Assembly (NCBI RefSeq): GCF_901000735.1 | Contig: NC_081541.1 | Coordinates: 39,452,446 to 39,516,445, forward strand | Origin: Corylus avellana | Lineage: Eukaryota > Streptophyta > Magnoliopsida > Fagales > Betulaceae | Length of the DNA: 64,000 nucleotides | Direction of reading: 5' to 3' | Part shown: one piece after another, positions 20,599 to 32,659 of the stretch | Numbering within the stretch: the stretch's first letter is position 1 | How the letters are laid out: each line of letters opens with the position of its first letter | Made by a program: the position numbers and the translations under genes | The notes under the pieces: generated by a model | Told to the model about the DNA's origin: nothing | Database searches by the model: none | Seen by the model: the letters and a program-made list of their open reading frames with translations, nothing else

Positions 20599-22213
20599 GT
20601 TTACGGAAACATAGATTGGAGAGCTTCATGAAATTTTCTGCCAGTAAGAACCAATGAAAAGTTGTTGATGCTTCAGTCTTTTTCTTTTTCACCTTTTTTT
20701 CTGTATGGTTGATTGTCACTTTATTATGTTGATAGCTATAATTGTTTCAGGGCAAACATAGTGGGTTTGATATTTTCTTCAAGTTTGCTGTATGAATTTA
20801 ACATATGGTGACCTTAAATATTGAGACAAAGTGGCAGAAGCTGCTATTGAGGAGGTAGTAATGGTGGTACCAGATGTCCTTATAAGGCATAGTTGTCTTG
20901 CAATTTCTATTCTTCAACAACCAAGTCATAGGCTCATTGTTTTTTTTTTGCTTAATCATGCATGTCTCTGTGTTCCAGTTTTGACAACCTGAAAAATATG
21001 TACTTTATGCCTGCAATTAACATTATAATATAACTGATTTTGAGGGATTAGGTGTGACACTTGAATCTAGTACAAATTTATAAAGACAGCTGGTGATGAC
21101 TCTGTCATCTAAATATTGCATGTTAGGAAAATTCAAAATTGGAGGTCGTGGAATTTAATGGACCTAGCAGGTGGGCATTGGAACCATTGGTATAGTTAAA
21201 TGACATGCTACTCGAAGAGTTGTTATTATAGTCAGGAGCTACTATAGGCAAAGCATCTACTACTCTAGGATTGGGGTAATAGCCTGGGCTTTCTCTGTGG
21301 GTGTCCTCCTTAAAAGCTATTCATTTTGTGCTCTAGCTAGGAAGTGGTGTCTTAGTAACACCTCCTCCATTCCTGCTTCAAGTCAGGTCAAATTATAAAT
21401 GCTGATCATTGGAGAAATTGAAGTGGGGGTTGCTTGTAGGTTGTTGCGCAGATAATTATTGGGAGTATATCCATATAATATAACACCGATGGTTGTTTTT
21501 TCATACTTCTGCAGTGGCTAATATGATTTCAGTTAATTTAGATTAAGTTTTCATCCTTGGAATAGGCTTATAGACCTCTTATAATAGGAAAAAGAGAGAT
21601 TATTACTCAAATACAAGAATTTAATAAATGAAAGTCACAGTTGTGCCTGGGTGATTTAGCTTTTACTGTATCAATGAAAAACACATTAGCTTTTAGACCC
21701 CATGCGCTTAGCTTTTGCCTATAATAGGTCATTTCTAATCTCAGCCAGCTGTCTTATAGCGACAACAAGATACAGGCAAAACTCATGTTAAATTTGTTCT
21801 GGAAGTCCGGTTGCTTGTAAGATGTGGTCAAAGACAAACTCAATAGTGTCAGGAACTCACTAATTCTGTGAAAGTTTTTTTGTCTTACACCTTATATAAA
21901 TCCTTTACGTCGCGAGATGTTAGGTTCCCAGACTGCAATAATTAAAAGGACAATTTCTTACATAAGTTGATTAATGGATAGGATAATGGGGTACCATGGA
22001 TTAGGCATTATGTACTATCTATCTTGAAAAAGTTGTTGCTAAGGTTCAAACAGGCAGCTGGCGCTGTTGTTAATTATCTTCTTGTGAATATCTTTTGTTT
22101 TAATTAAAGTTTGTTTTATGCTTTTCTGTTTCTATGCTTGATTATTGTCAATTCTCCTCCAATACAATTGATTGATTACCTTGTATTTTTGTGTTCAATG
22201 TATTTTTCTTCAG
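20599..22213. other. Noncoding stretch between LINE and VAP27-like exons
   Basis: I searched here for the upstream (MSP-domain) exons of a VAP27 gene and did not find them. Sequence is AT-rich with no other recognisable coding segment. Confidence 0.5.
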
Positions 22214-22722
22214 GAGTGGTCTATGATTTCCAACTTGACCGAGGAGAAAGCTTCTGCTTTGCAACGAAATCAGAAACTACATCAGGAACTGGTATCGGTT
22301 TTGTTTGTACATTATATAGTATCAATTACCTTTTACACTCCCGTGGTTTTTCAATAAATTCATAATCGTATTGCTCGCGTCCGATGTTACCTAGTGATTC
22401 TATGTGATTTGTCTTCTTAGTTGCGCAAATTAACTGATTTCAATAGAAGGCCGTATATTGACTGTTTGATCAGCCCTCTTTCTTTTTGGGGCTTGAGGCT
22501 TGCAATGAAACATGCATTCTTGATTGAAAGTTTAACCAGTTCTACAAATTTGCTTTTCTCAGTCTTTTCTTTCAATAAATTTTGTCATAATAATGTCATA
22601 ACTATATTTGACAGGATCTGCTGAGAAAAGAAATTAGCAAAAGTCGTGCTGGTGGCCTCTCTCTATTTGTTGTGGTGCTGGTTGGTCTCCTTGGCGTCCT
22701 GTTTGGCTACTTTGTCAAGTAA
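22214..22722 (+). pseudogene. Orphan C-terminal exons of a VAP27-like protein
   Basis: Two exons with correct splice borders join in frame: 22214-22291 (AG before, GT after; includes LTEEKASALQRNQKLHQEL) and 22615-22722 (DLLRKEISKSRAGG, then a hydrophobic anchor ending FGYFVK and TAA). This is the coiled-coil plus tail anchor of plant VAMP-associated protein 27, an ER membrane protein at ER-plasma-membrane contact sites. The MSP domain is not seen upstream, where a LINE lies instead. It is either the 3' end of a gene whose 5' exons are more than 4 kb away, or a remnant. The two exons themselves show no lesion, so 'pseudogene' here means 'partial'. Confidence 0.75.
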
Positions 22723-23109
22723 ACGCAGAAGCTGCATATCAGGCAATCTTTTGTTTTGTTAGCTGGGTGTTGGAATCAACATTATTGATGCTCCTGATCT
22801 TCCTAAGACTTTCCTTTTTTTTTTAGGACTTTTCTCCTTTTAGGGTGTAAATTATAGCCTCATATTATTGTATTTTGACATATGAATGATTGATTTATCC
22901 AAGTCCTAAGAACTTTTTCGGTTGAAAAGGTGGGTTAGATGGGCTCGGCTTATTGTAAACCTAATACATATCGATGCTTGGTTTTAATCAAAGGGGGTTT
23001 TGTTTTTGGTGTTTTTTCAGTCTCTTGAGTGTGATTTCCCTTTTTACTGATATTTTTCTTTGTTTACTGAGAATGAAAAAAATGGGGAGTTAAATACAAT
23101 CAATAGAAA

Positions 23110-23111
23110 TA

Positions 23112-23157
<46 letters not shown>
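23110..23157. repeat. (AT)n microsatellite
   Basis: An uninterrupted AT dinucleotide run of more than 40 bp. Confidence 0.95.
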
Positions 23158-23160
<3 letters not shown>

Positions 23161-23746
23161 AAAGTACCGATTGATATTTTCCCTTAGTCAGGAGCATCTT
23201 TAGTCTAATAGTAAGGCTAAAAACTACATTTTTATTTCATAACTATTTTACAATGTTGATCTGTCAGTCTCAAGACTCAACCGATCTTTAGATAGTCATC
23301 GTTAAAAGTAAAGAAATATTCTAGAGTTAGTTGTGACTATCATATCAGTATCGTGAGATATTTGTGGGATAAAAATATGGTATATATACTGGTATAGGTC
23401 GAGCTTCTTTTTCATTATGTTCTCTTTTGATTGCTCTCTCCCATTGGGGTTTTATCATAACCCAATTGTATTCATTCTATTGTAGAAAATGAATTGTTTG
23501 CTAAATATCATGAATATCCTTCATCTTTCAAGAGTTCTTGTTGAGTTTGCTGGTCAATCTCTGGTGAAATGGAGGATGGAGAAGCCGTAGGCAACTAGTG
23601 GTTACACAAGCTATTCATAATTATCAAAAGATTGATCTAAGATATTACTCTTATTCTCTAAAGTTGATATTAAATATAATGGATAATATATATTTTAGTT
23701 TGTTCGTTTTTTAACACTTACGAGGATGTGGATAGGCTGTGTAAAC

Positions 23747-23917
23747 GGAAAAGGATTCTCTCCATTTCAAAATTCCTCTATTTCTTATATTTAGTGCATT
23801 TTGAAGGATATTGCATTTAATGCACTATCATCATTAAAATTTTTGGACAACACTACCCTTCAAAATACACTAAATGGTGAAAATTGAGGGATTTTGAAAT
23901 TGAGAGGATCATTTTCC
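23747..23917. mobile_element. MITE-like element with long terminal inverted repeats
   Basis: The left arm GGAAAAGGATTCTCTCC pairs with the right arm, which reads GGAAAATGATCCTCTC on the minus strand. Both continue into TTTCAAAAT and TTTAGTG words. Flanks give only an imperfect 8-9-bp duplication. It shares arms with the element at 4957-5127. Confidence 0.6.
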
Positions 23918-24411
23918 TGTTTAAATAGTCTATAATATAAATGCTCAGATCCCACATAAATATTCTTATTCAATCAAAAAGAAAGCCAAGTTATTATAAA
24001 AAATGACATTTAACTCCTACTCAAATATTTGATCTTCAACTTCATTTTTCTTGATATTGAGATTAGCTATTATATGGTTAGGATTTAATGTTGTTTCATC
24101 TAACGGTGTAAATGATGTCACATTATTTAAACTTTTTGAATGACTTGCCAACAAATTTATCACCCGACACTAAATCTCAACCATAAAATAACTTACTCAA
24201 TTTCACTTGAAATAGAGCGGATCCTATTGCCTGTGCGAAGGTGTAATAAGTTACCACTTAAATAACTATAACCTATCTTTTTGGGTCGGTGTGACCCATC
24301 TTGCCAATAAGTAAAAGAAGAAAAAGAGAAGAAAAAAATAAAAATAAAGAGATAGAGATAGAGATAATAAACTTCATATTAATCTCTATCACCTTTACAA
24401 ATAACTGGCCT

Positions 24412-27400
24412 TTAGCATGCTGTAGTATCCTTACATTCACCTATGACATCCCAGGTGTCCCGATATTCATCATCATCATGTGAAGTAATCTTCTTCAACG
24501 CATGGAAATACATCTCTTCTCTCCACTCCTCCAAGGGTGGTAATCTCAATTGAGTGACTAGCCAGTTTTCATAATCAAACTGCGACAAAAGAAACAAATT
24601 AAGTCAATAAGAAATGTCTGAGATGAAAGAAAAATGATTGAATATGAGACCCTAAAACCTTGTTCTGCTGAAGCTGATGAGTGTGGTGCTTTGGCAATCC
24701 ACTCTCCTCCATGTGCTGGTAGAGTTCTTCCACAGATGATGCCATCTCTTCTTCACTTGGCAGTGCCACCTTGCCAGCTAAAACTTTTGCCACCCATCGG
24801 GACTGTAACTCAATTATTAAAGTGGGAGCAGCCTGATTGCACAATGAAGTATCATATACTTAATCAACCTAACAGATGGAGGAGTAAGAAATAATGGAGA
24901 TACCAGTTGAAATTGAATATCATCTTCTAAACAAGATATAAAAACCTATTCTTTGATGGCTATGAAGTTGCAAGAATAGGCAAGTTAGAATCTCAAAAGA
25001 AAACTTGGAAAACTGACATTCATCTTCTTGTCTCTATGGTGATCAAACGGATACTATCGGAACCACTTTTACTGTCACACAACTTGGATGACATGACAAG
25101 GAAAATCAGCACTTAGATCACAAAGGGCTAGTAAAAAAGGAATAAACCAATAGTTGACGTCGTCTCAGTCATATAACAGTAATATAACAGTCTACAAAAT
25201 CTGCCAAACAACCCATTGCTTCAAGAACCATTTATCTTTTTACTAGAAAACTCACTTTTGAATTCATCAACTTCGGAATATATAATATGTAATAGCGTAC
25301 CCTGTAAGGTAGTCCTAGAAAAGAAAGCCAAGGAGCCAAGCATGGTGGAAAAACATGTTTATACAGAGGGCCAACACAGTTGTCATCCACGCTCACTATT
25401 CCATTTGTTCTTAAAAAGGGGAAATGATAGTTGAACCTGCAGGAGGAGAATAATAGCTCAGGAATGTGCAAACAAAAATTGCTAATTGATCTAATAAGAT
25501 AAATAGAATAAAGCAGAGGGTATGAAATCAGATTTATGGCAATTACCCAGTACAATGGATGATGGCATCTGCATAAACAAATGATCCATCTTGAAATACT
25601 ACTTTACCATCTTCATTAGCACATTTTATCTGCAGAAGTTACTACCCATTAGAATTTCTGATATCAAAGGCACTAGAAATAGCATTTCCAGTAGAGAGCA
25701 CACAAAACCACTGAATGCTGCCAGATATTATTGCGATTTCCAAACTTTTTAAAATGCACATCCGAGGCTCGCAAGGCTTGATGAACTTCTTTTGCAACAG
25801 AGGAGATCTCTCTCAAGATGTCGTGTGCACTAGGTCCATTTCCAATTAACACCACAATCTGTCAATCATGATAGCATTACAGCTCTTAAGAAAAAGTGCT
25901 AGAAACAAGTTGCCATTACAGGAATGAAATTAAAATTAAGAAGCAAGGAGCAATTCATGTGATTTTGCAGAATGCAACCAGCAACAAGCAGGACAAGATG
26001 AATTTCACCTACGTCAGAAATAAGGTTACACCTTAAACTAACGATTCTTGTTAAATAACCAATTATCCTAAAAGTTTAAGCTGAAACTCAATTATTTAAT
26101 TAATATTTTAATACTCTCTTCACAGGTAGGTTCAAATTCTCCCTCACAAGTGAAGCTAAACACGTGGAATATTAACTGAAAAGGGGAGAGGAGGGGGATA
26201 AACTATAGAGTCAAAGTTCGAACTCAGGATCTTTACTCTCATACCCTGTTAAATCACTATTTGTCTAAAAAACTTAAGCTCATAAGAAATGCTAAATTTA
26301 ATCAGTTAATTAATATTTTAACAAATTCTAAAATCCTCATTTTTAGGTAAAGTTTGTATTAGAGTGAAGCCATGAAATTGCAAGGTCAGTCCCTAGAGCA
26401 GTACAGACTGGTGTGGAAGAAGCAAATGTTAAGAACAGATCAAGAAAAGCTACTTTGAATGGCCACTTCTGAATGTAATAGGCGCCAATGCCTAGATATG
26501 CCAGGACATGGAATGGGGGTATGCAAGATCTATATGAGAGTCCCAGTGCCTAGAAAGATCTGTTCCTAGATTTCTAAAAGTTCAATAGGATAGAGTGTTT
26601 GGAAACTAAATTACATGTGATGCCTAGACCTGTGCAAGAGTCCATCCTTTCCAATTGTATGCAAGCATGAATACACAGTGTAAGAGTAGTTCAGCCATAT
26701 CTTCAGGCACAATTTATCCAATAAATTTGCAGCACAATTTATTCAGGCACCCTAGCATGCATCAGCTTGCACACAGATGATGCCCAATTAATGTCTTTAA
26801 AAATGATGACCAAAACTATACATCAACCCTGTTTTCTGTAAAATAGTTTGTAAATCATTCCTTCTAAAGCCCTTATTTTCCATTGCATTATCACTAGCAT
26901 ATAAATATGGCTATTAGAGTACAGACTGTGTTTCTAGGCAAAAAGGTTAACATGTTGGCATAGGATAATACAGCATTAAGCTAATTCATGTTTTACAAGT
27001 AGGGAAATTTTTTATGATGGAGAAATAAAAGCACTAACATTTACATACTTGGTTCTGAAATGGCTCAGGAGTTCGAAGTTGTGACTGTGTACTTGCATTC
27101 CTGGCCAAATATCCATGCCTGTAACATAATACAAAAAAACATTTTGCCTAACTCATGTATCACAAAATATTTCTCAAGGTTAATGTTTAAGTTCAAAGGA
27201 GACATGGTGCAACTCTTTTACAATATATTGTTTTACAAGTGTAACATGTAGCACTACTTAGGCTAGAAATCACATTTTTATCACATAACTATCTTACAAG
27301 ACAGTCCAACCAATCATTTGATCGGTAATTGTTAAAAAAATAAAAGAGAAACGTTAGATATTATAATTCTATCAAATATTCATCCAACAATACTGACGTG

Positions 27401-28123
27401 ATCCATTTGAGCGATATTAAATAAATGTTAAATAGAATGATAATATTTGGCATTACCAAAATAAAATCCAAAAGTTAATTAAAATTGTCAGGTTAATATT
27501 GTTGAATAGTTATAAGATAAAAATAAAAAATAAAAATAAATATACCAGTAACATTAAAAAAAAGCAAATAAAAGTAAAAATAAAGATACCTGGAAACTCA
27601 GCAATTCTTGGCTCGGTGTGGTGACCGTTACACACCGCCACGGCCTCAAACACTTCCTCCTCCATCCCTGACTCACTTCCCCGAGTCCTCGACTCAACCA
27701 CCCATTCGTGACTCACTTCATTGGCTCGTTCAACCCGGACCACCTCGCACCCGAACCGTATCAACTCAACCAACCCGAAATCCCAGGCAAAATCTTCAAG
27801 GTACCGAAGCACCTCCTCGCGACCGGGAAACTCTCTCGGATCCCCACCCTCTTTCAGCGAAAATGGGTAATCCAAGAAGCCCATGAGCCGCCTCGGAAGG
27901 TTGACCCGGAGCGAGCGGTACAAGCTGCTATGGACAATCTGGCGAGCCGGGTCTAGACCCAAAGGGTCGGTTTCGACGCCTGGGTCATAGACCCAAGTGC
28001 CACCAAGGCTAATGCTTTCTCGAAGACAATGACCCGGTGGCCTTCTCTTTTGAGCTCACGTGCGGTGAGTAGGCCAGCCATGCCGGCTCCGATCACTGCC
28101 ACTTTTAAGGATTGCTCATACAT
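24412..28123 (-). pseudogene. Flavin-containing monooxygenase (FMO GS-OX-like), copy A
   Basis: Minus-strand exons follow the plant FMO S-oxygenase order. Exon 1 (27590-28123) has the FAD site VAVIGAGMAGL and then LDPARQIVHSSLYRSLRV. Exon 2 is 27049-27118 (MDIWPG). Exon 3 is about 25685-25858, with NADPH site VVLIGNGPSAHDI. Exon 4 is about 25548-25632, exon 5 about 25302-25438 (TNGIVSVDDNCVGPLYKH), exon 6 about 24650-24840 (ELQSRWVAKVLAGK), and exon 7 24412-24584 (FDYENWL). Members oxygenate sulfur in small substrates (methylthioalkyl glucosinolates in Brassicales); the substrate elsewhere is uncertain. Lesions are a frameshift after VIVFEKA in exon 1 (also in copy B) and a 1-nt loss in exon 2 (70 nt against 71 in copy B). 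Upstream lies a CNL NB-ARC fragment. Confidence 0.88.
27262..27540. mobile_element. MITE-like element in FMO intron 1
   Basis: Imperfect inverted ends (ACATTTTTATCACATAACTATC at left; the right end reads ATTTTTATCTTATAACTATTC on the minus strand) bound about 280 bp. The same element is at about 47880-48150 in arm B, so it was there before the duplication. No clear TSD. Confidence 0.5.
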
Positions 28124-28389
28124 TGCTAAACAATTGCATTTGCGCCCGGTTGGTTTGGTTTTGATATGTTGTTAGAGGGAACCATTTAATTGGTTCAATT
28201 GCAGACAGCGATAATAAAGAAAGGATACATGATATTATTAACAAAACACTAATATTATTGCCATATACGATTGAATTGGAATCATGTGATCCTGAAAATT
28301 TGTTTTTATTTTTAATAAAGTGTTATATAACTATATGATTAAATTAGTTTTTGTAAAAAAACAAACAAGAGAGAAAGGATCGATGAACA

Positions 28390-28767
28390 TGACGAGTTTT
28401 TTCAGCAACGTTTCTCTCCTTATCATCATCTAATGTGGCAATCATCGATCCTGCCATTGAAATGGCAAGATCATGCATGAGGTCATGCATTTTGCATTCA
28501 TATACATTACCAAACTCATCCATTTTAGCTTATTGAAAGAATGATCTTCTAAGTAAATCCGTAAAATACTCATGACCAACATCTTCCAAACATGGGTTCT
28601 GATCCAATGACTTGACAAACCCTTGTACTATCCAAAGCTGAATCATAGTTGATTTACGAAACCCATAATCTTTTGGATACAAACTACAATAAGCGAAGCA
28701 GTGCTTTAAATGTGAAGGAAGATGATCATAACTCAGCTTCAGAGTTGGTATGATGTCATTTTCATTC
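28390..28767 (-). pseudogene. CNL NB-ARC C-terminal fragment, arm A
   Basis: The minus strand encodes the ARC2 part of a CNL (RNBS-D CFAYCSLYPKDY-type segment, then the MHDLMHDLA motif) up to the codons after EKTRH, where it stops matching receptors and becomes FMO 5' flank. A stop (TAA in place of GAA in the segment matching SFFQEAKMDE of locus D) shows it is dead. It is the inverted copy of the 3' end of locus D and continues into the sequence gap. Confidence 0.88.
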
Positions 28768-28867
28768 NNNNNNNNNNNNNNNNNNNNNNNNNNNNNNNNN
28801 NNNNNNNNNNNNNNNNNNNNNNNNNNNNNNNNNNNNNNNNNNNNNNNNNNNNNNNNNNNNNNNNNNN
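28768..28867. other. Scaffold gap of exactly 100 N
   Basis: A run of 100 N, the conventional size for a join of unknown length. Receptor sequence on the left is minus-strand and on the right plus-strand, so orientation flips at the join. Confidence 1.
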
Positions 28868-28868
28868 A

Positions 28869-30568
28869 AAATTAGTCAATCTCAGGCATCTTGAGATAGA
28901 AAGATGTGATAAGTTGGCTTATATGCCACGTGGGTTGGGGCAACTGACTAATCTTCAGACTTTATCAACATTTGTGGTCCACAAGGATCCTCTCTCTAGG
29001 CATAGCAGTGAGTTAAAAGAACTAAACGGACTAAATAACCTGAGAGGACACTTAGAAATTAAAAATCTGAGACACGGGAAAGATGCTACGTCAGAATGTA
29101 AGGCTGCAAATTTAAAGGAGAAACAACATCTTGATGCTTTGGATTTACGGTGGAGTTTCAAATTAGGAGGTGTCATTGCTTCGGACGATATTGTTGATGA
29201 TGAAGTGTTATTGGAAGTCCTCCAACCGCACCTAAATCTGAAACAACTTCGTTTAGAAGGCAATTACGGTTCAAGGCTTCCGATTTGGCTTTTGTCACTC
29301 ACAAATCTTGTTAGATTTCAGTTAGAGCGGTGTAAGAATTGCCAGTATCTGCCACCATTGAATCAACTTCCTTCTCTCAAAGTTCTTTGTCTTCTCAGAA
29401 TGGATGCTCTGGAGTACATATCATTAGGCAGTGGTGATAGCAATGAGTTTTCTTCCTTTTTCTCCTCTCTTGAGGAAATCAACCTCCAATTTTGCCCTAA
29501 TCTCAAGGGGTGGTTGAGGAGGAGGGATTCTTCTGTGGAGGTCAATAGTGATAGTCATAATTTTGTTGAAATAACGGAGCATCCTTTACTCCCTTCCTTT
29601 CCTCGTCTTTCAAAATTAGACATTTTTCGTTGCCCTTTGTTGACCTCCATGCCAATGTTTCCACATCTTGAAGAATATTTTTATATTGAAAATTCTAGCT
29701 CAAAGCCACTGCAACAGACAATGATGATGAATATGGCAACACCGCAAAGTCCAACGTCAACAGCAACAGCCTCCTCTTCATCCACTCCTCTCTCAAAATT
29801 GAAGTCTATACAACTGACTAGCATTGAGGATCTAGAAACTCTGCCAGAAGATTGGTCAAAAAACCTCACTTCTCTCGAATCTTTAAAGATATTTAGCTGC
29901 AATAGGTTAAGTTCTCTTTCCCCAGGTATACAACATCTCACTGCCCTGCAAAACCTGGTCCTTTATAATTGTCGTGTGCTTGAGCCTGTCAATGATGAGG
30001 ATGGGATGCAGTGGCAAGGCCTTAAGAGCCTCCTCTCTTTGAATATTCAAAATCTTCCGAAATTGGTGTCTCTTCCGTTGGGGCTTCAACATGCAACCAC
30101 TCTACAAAGCCTCGAGATTTCAAATTGTGAAAACTTGACGGCTATACCAGAGTGGATCCACAACTGCACATCACTTCAAAAGCTTGTAATTAAGGGATGC
30201 GCCAATTTGACATCACTGCCCGAAGGAATGCGTAGCCTAACGTATTTGCAGACGCTGAAAATTGAGGAGTGTCCCATCTTACTGCAAAGATGTGAGAGAG
30301 AAGCGGGTGAGGATTGGGCCAAGATTGCTCACATTCCAGAGTTAAAATTAACGTATCCAGAGTCAGGTATATACTCATCATTTTATCTTAATCCTTCCTG
30401 TAAATTGAAGTACCCACCTTCCTTCTTCTCCATCATTTTGTTCATTTTTCCCTCTCAGTATTTCTTGGTTGTTAAATTTCAGATGCAGAAGTAGCAGAAC
30501 CAGCTAAAGAACAGAAGAAACAGAGGATTTGGAGTATATTCAAAAAATCTAGGGCGCTGAATGCATGA
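28869..30568 (+). CDS. CNL receptor, LRR half with spliced C-terminal tail (locus B, 5' end in gap)
   Basis: This open LRR coding region is joined from 28869-30366 and 30483-30568, giving 527 residues after the gap. The reading begins within the LRRs (KLVNLRHLEI) and has no stop or frameshift. The first exon runs past the usual end of RGA-type receptors (EDWAKIAHIPEL) to a GT donor at 30367. A 116-bp intron ends in TTTCAG at 30482. The last exon adds a lysine/arginine-rich tail (DAEVAEPAKEQKK, then RIWSIFKKSRALNA and TGA), and phase is kept. Unspliced, the frame would end at 30494 after a hydrophobic stretch. The CC and NB-ARC domains would have to lie in the gap. LRR sequence and 3' flank are closest to loci E and F. 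If the hidden 5' half is intact it would be a second functional receptor; that cannot be seen here. Confidence 0.8.
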
Positions 30569-32248
30569 TTCTTCACATATCAGGAGAAACAATTAGCCTC
30601 TATTCTTGCTCTTCCCACCAATTCACTGCTGTCATATCGAGCTAAAGGCAGTAAATCAAGTCACGGATCATCAAGATCTTTGCCCAGCCCTACACCATGG
30701 TGTGACGATTGGGCGTTGTTTGGTGGGACGAAGCCCAGATTGGTCTCTACACGGGATTGGTACCCATTTTTTTTTCTTCTTCTCTTTCCTGTTGTTTGGA
30801 TTTCTTTGATTTTTTTTTTTTTTTTTATTTATATTTTTTATGCTCTCGTTCTTCTGCATTTGTGAGTGAAGAAAACTACATGTAGGCCCAACAAATAATC
30901 TTAGTGCCTGATAGAAAACAATAAATAATATATTAACTTTTCCTTTTTGTTATAATAGAAAAACAATAAATGCTTGAGCAAACACACAAACAATTAGGAC
31001 TTCTTGTGATTTGGAACTTGAAACTGGCTAACTCTGAGTCGCTGACTTCTCAATTCTATTCTACACTAACAATTACAACTTATTTGCTTGTGTGTATTGG
31101 TAGCTTTTCCTCGTACTGAAACTAAGATAATAGGGCCTGCATCTATGTACTACTAGCTCTGTTTTTTCACTCTCTTTGAGTTGATTTGGTAGCCTCGAAA
31201 GATTATAAATTTTGATCAGATTCTAAATTGTTGAGATTATGCAAATTTTTCCATCCACAATCAAGTATACAAGTTTATTGATGCTTCATCAAAATTATGG
31301 AGAGCATTTAAGTTGATTTCAGTATCCATTGAGCCACAACATGTTCTTGGCTAGCAATTTGAATTAAAAAGTTTTCATAGTGGAATTATCTTACGGTTGT
31401 GATTTCTCTTTATTTAACATGTTAGGCATAGAGGCATTGTCAACACCAAGTCTTGTTAACCTTGAACTTGTTTGAATGAAAATAAAACTTTCTTATCAGT
31501 GATTGTGACTTTCTTTGGCTGAGTGTTAATTCAATCCTTTTAACATGGTTGTTTGAGCTTTGAGTTTTTCTTCCATTCATGATATTGCAAATTTCTTATC
31601 ATGCTGGTCAATGCTGTATGAGATCCTTCTTCTTAGAAATGGAGAGTTGTAGTACCAATATTAACATTATGGCCATACAGGGAAAAAGTAGAAGAAGCAT
31701 GTTAAAGCATACCACAACAAAAGCGGCAACATGAAGCCAAACATTGTTCCTAATTGCATTTGATAAGAGAGCCACATGATCTCCTTTGAAGTGGATACCA
31801 ACATCAACTAGACTTGCAAGCTTCTGAATCTCAGGTTTTTTTCAATCTCTCATCCGAGTCTTTTTGGTTTGATTGCTCTGCTTTATGGGTTGAATCTTGG
31901 TTTGATTGTTCTGCTTTATGGGTTGAATCTGGGTCTGAATCTCAGGTTTTGTTGATTTGGGATTGTCATGCTTTTGGGGTTTTGGTTTCAATCTCAGGTT
32001 TTGGTTGATCTGGAGAGTGAGCTAGTTTTCGTGGGTCTTCCTTGGGTCCGTGATGGGATTGGAGGGAAAGATGCACTCTCTTGACTCGGAGGGAGTTAAG
32101 TTTAGGCTAGAGCTTTATGGGGTCTTCTTTGAGCTAGTGGTTCAATTTAGGCTTTGGGTGGGATTGAATAGTGGTTCAGAGAAAGTGTGAGAGTGCGGTA
32201 ACATGTCTGTTGTCACTCCTTGAGTCAACCACTTGAGTCAAACCCTTG
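30569..32248 (+). repeat. 3'-flank module of locus B
   Basis: The part just after the stop (30590-30860) is shared with locus F (32680-32920) and locus E (62450-62740) and is probably 3' UTR of one receptor subfamily. Beyond it, 31080-32110 is the inverted match of 8700-9890. It includes the terminal-exon-like relic at about 31275-31380 and the repeated hydrophobic segment at about 31590-31790. No intact gene; the ORF at 31814-32008 is a product of internal repetition. Confidence 0.75.
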
Positions 32249-32249
32249 T

Positions 32250-32659
32250 CACGGCTATACCAAAGTGGATCCACAACTGCACATCACTTCAAGAGCTTGT
32301 AATTAATGGATGCGCCAATTTGACATCACTGCCCAAAGGAATCCATAGCTTAATGTCTTTGCAGAGGCTGAAAATTGAGAAGTGTCCCATCTTATTGCAA
32401 AGATGCGAGAGAGAAGTAGGTGAGGATTGGGCCAAGATTGCTCACATTCGAAACTTAGAATTAAACTATCCAGATTCCGGTATATACTCATCATTTTATC
32501 TTAATCCTTCGTGTAAATTGAAGTACACACCTTCTCCATCATTTTCTTCATTTTTCTCTCTCAGTATTTCTTGGTTGTTAAATTTCAGATGCAGAAGTAG
32601 AAGAACCAGCTAAAGAAAAAGAGGATTTGGAGCATATTCAAAAAATCTAGGGCGTTGAA
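32250..32659 (+). pseudogene. CNL LRR C-terminal scrap with tail exon (locus F)
   Basis: Receptor homology starts abruptly at about 32250 (AIPKWIHNCTSLQELVI) and runs to the donor at 32480. A 109-bp intron ends in TTTCAG at 32588, and a tail exon reaches TGA at 32657-32659. Relative to locus B, a deletion of about 8 bp in the tail exon shifts the frame, so the peptide ends QKNLGR instead of the basic tail. No start or NB-ARC is present. It sits directly behind flank-module sequence, so it is the truncated end of a duplicated receptor. Confidence 0.85.

Larger units (their letters stand above)
22723..24411. other. Intergenic DNA with microsatellite and MITE
   Basis: Apart from the AT repeat near 23110-23157 and the MITE at 23747-23917, no gene is supported. 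About 23215-23400 resembles the left arm of the element in the FMO intron (27262-27540). Confidence 0.5.
25684..28767. repeat. Inverted duplication, arm A (partner 46644-49698)
   Basis: About 3.1 kb that is the reverse complement of 46644-49698, with scattered substitutions and small indels. It holds, on the minus strand, an NB-ARC fragment followed by FMO exons 1-3. One end runs into the scaffold gap. The other breaks inside FMO exon 3 at CTACTGGAAA, where arm B changes to LINE sequence. Confidence 0.95.

Noticed and set aside
27608..27956. Pro-rich plus-strand ORFs opposite FMO exon 1
   Set aside because: Antisense to GC-rich FMO exon 1; mirrored in copy B at 47455-47821.
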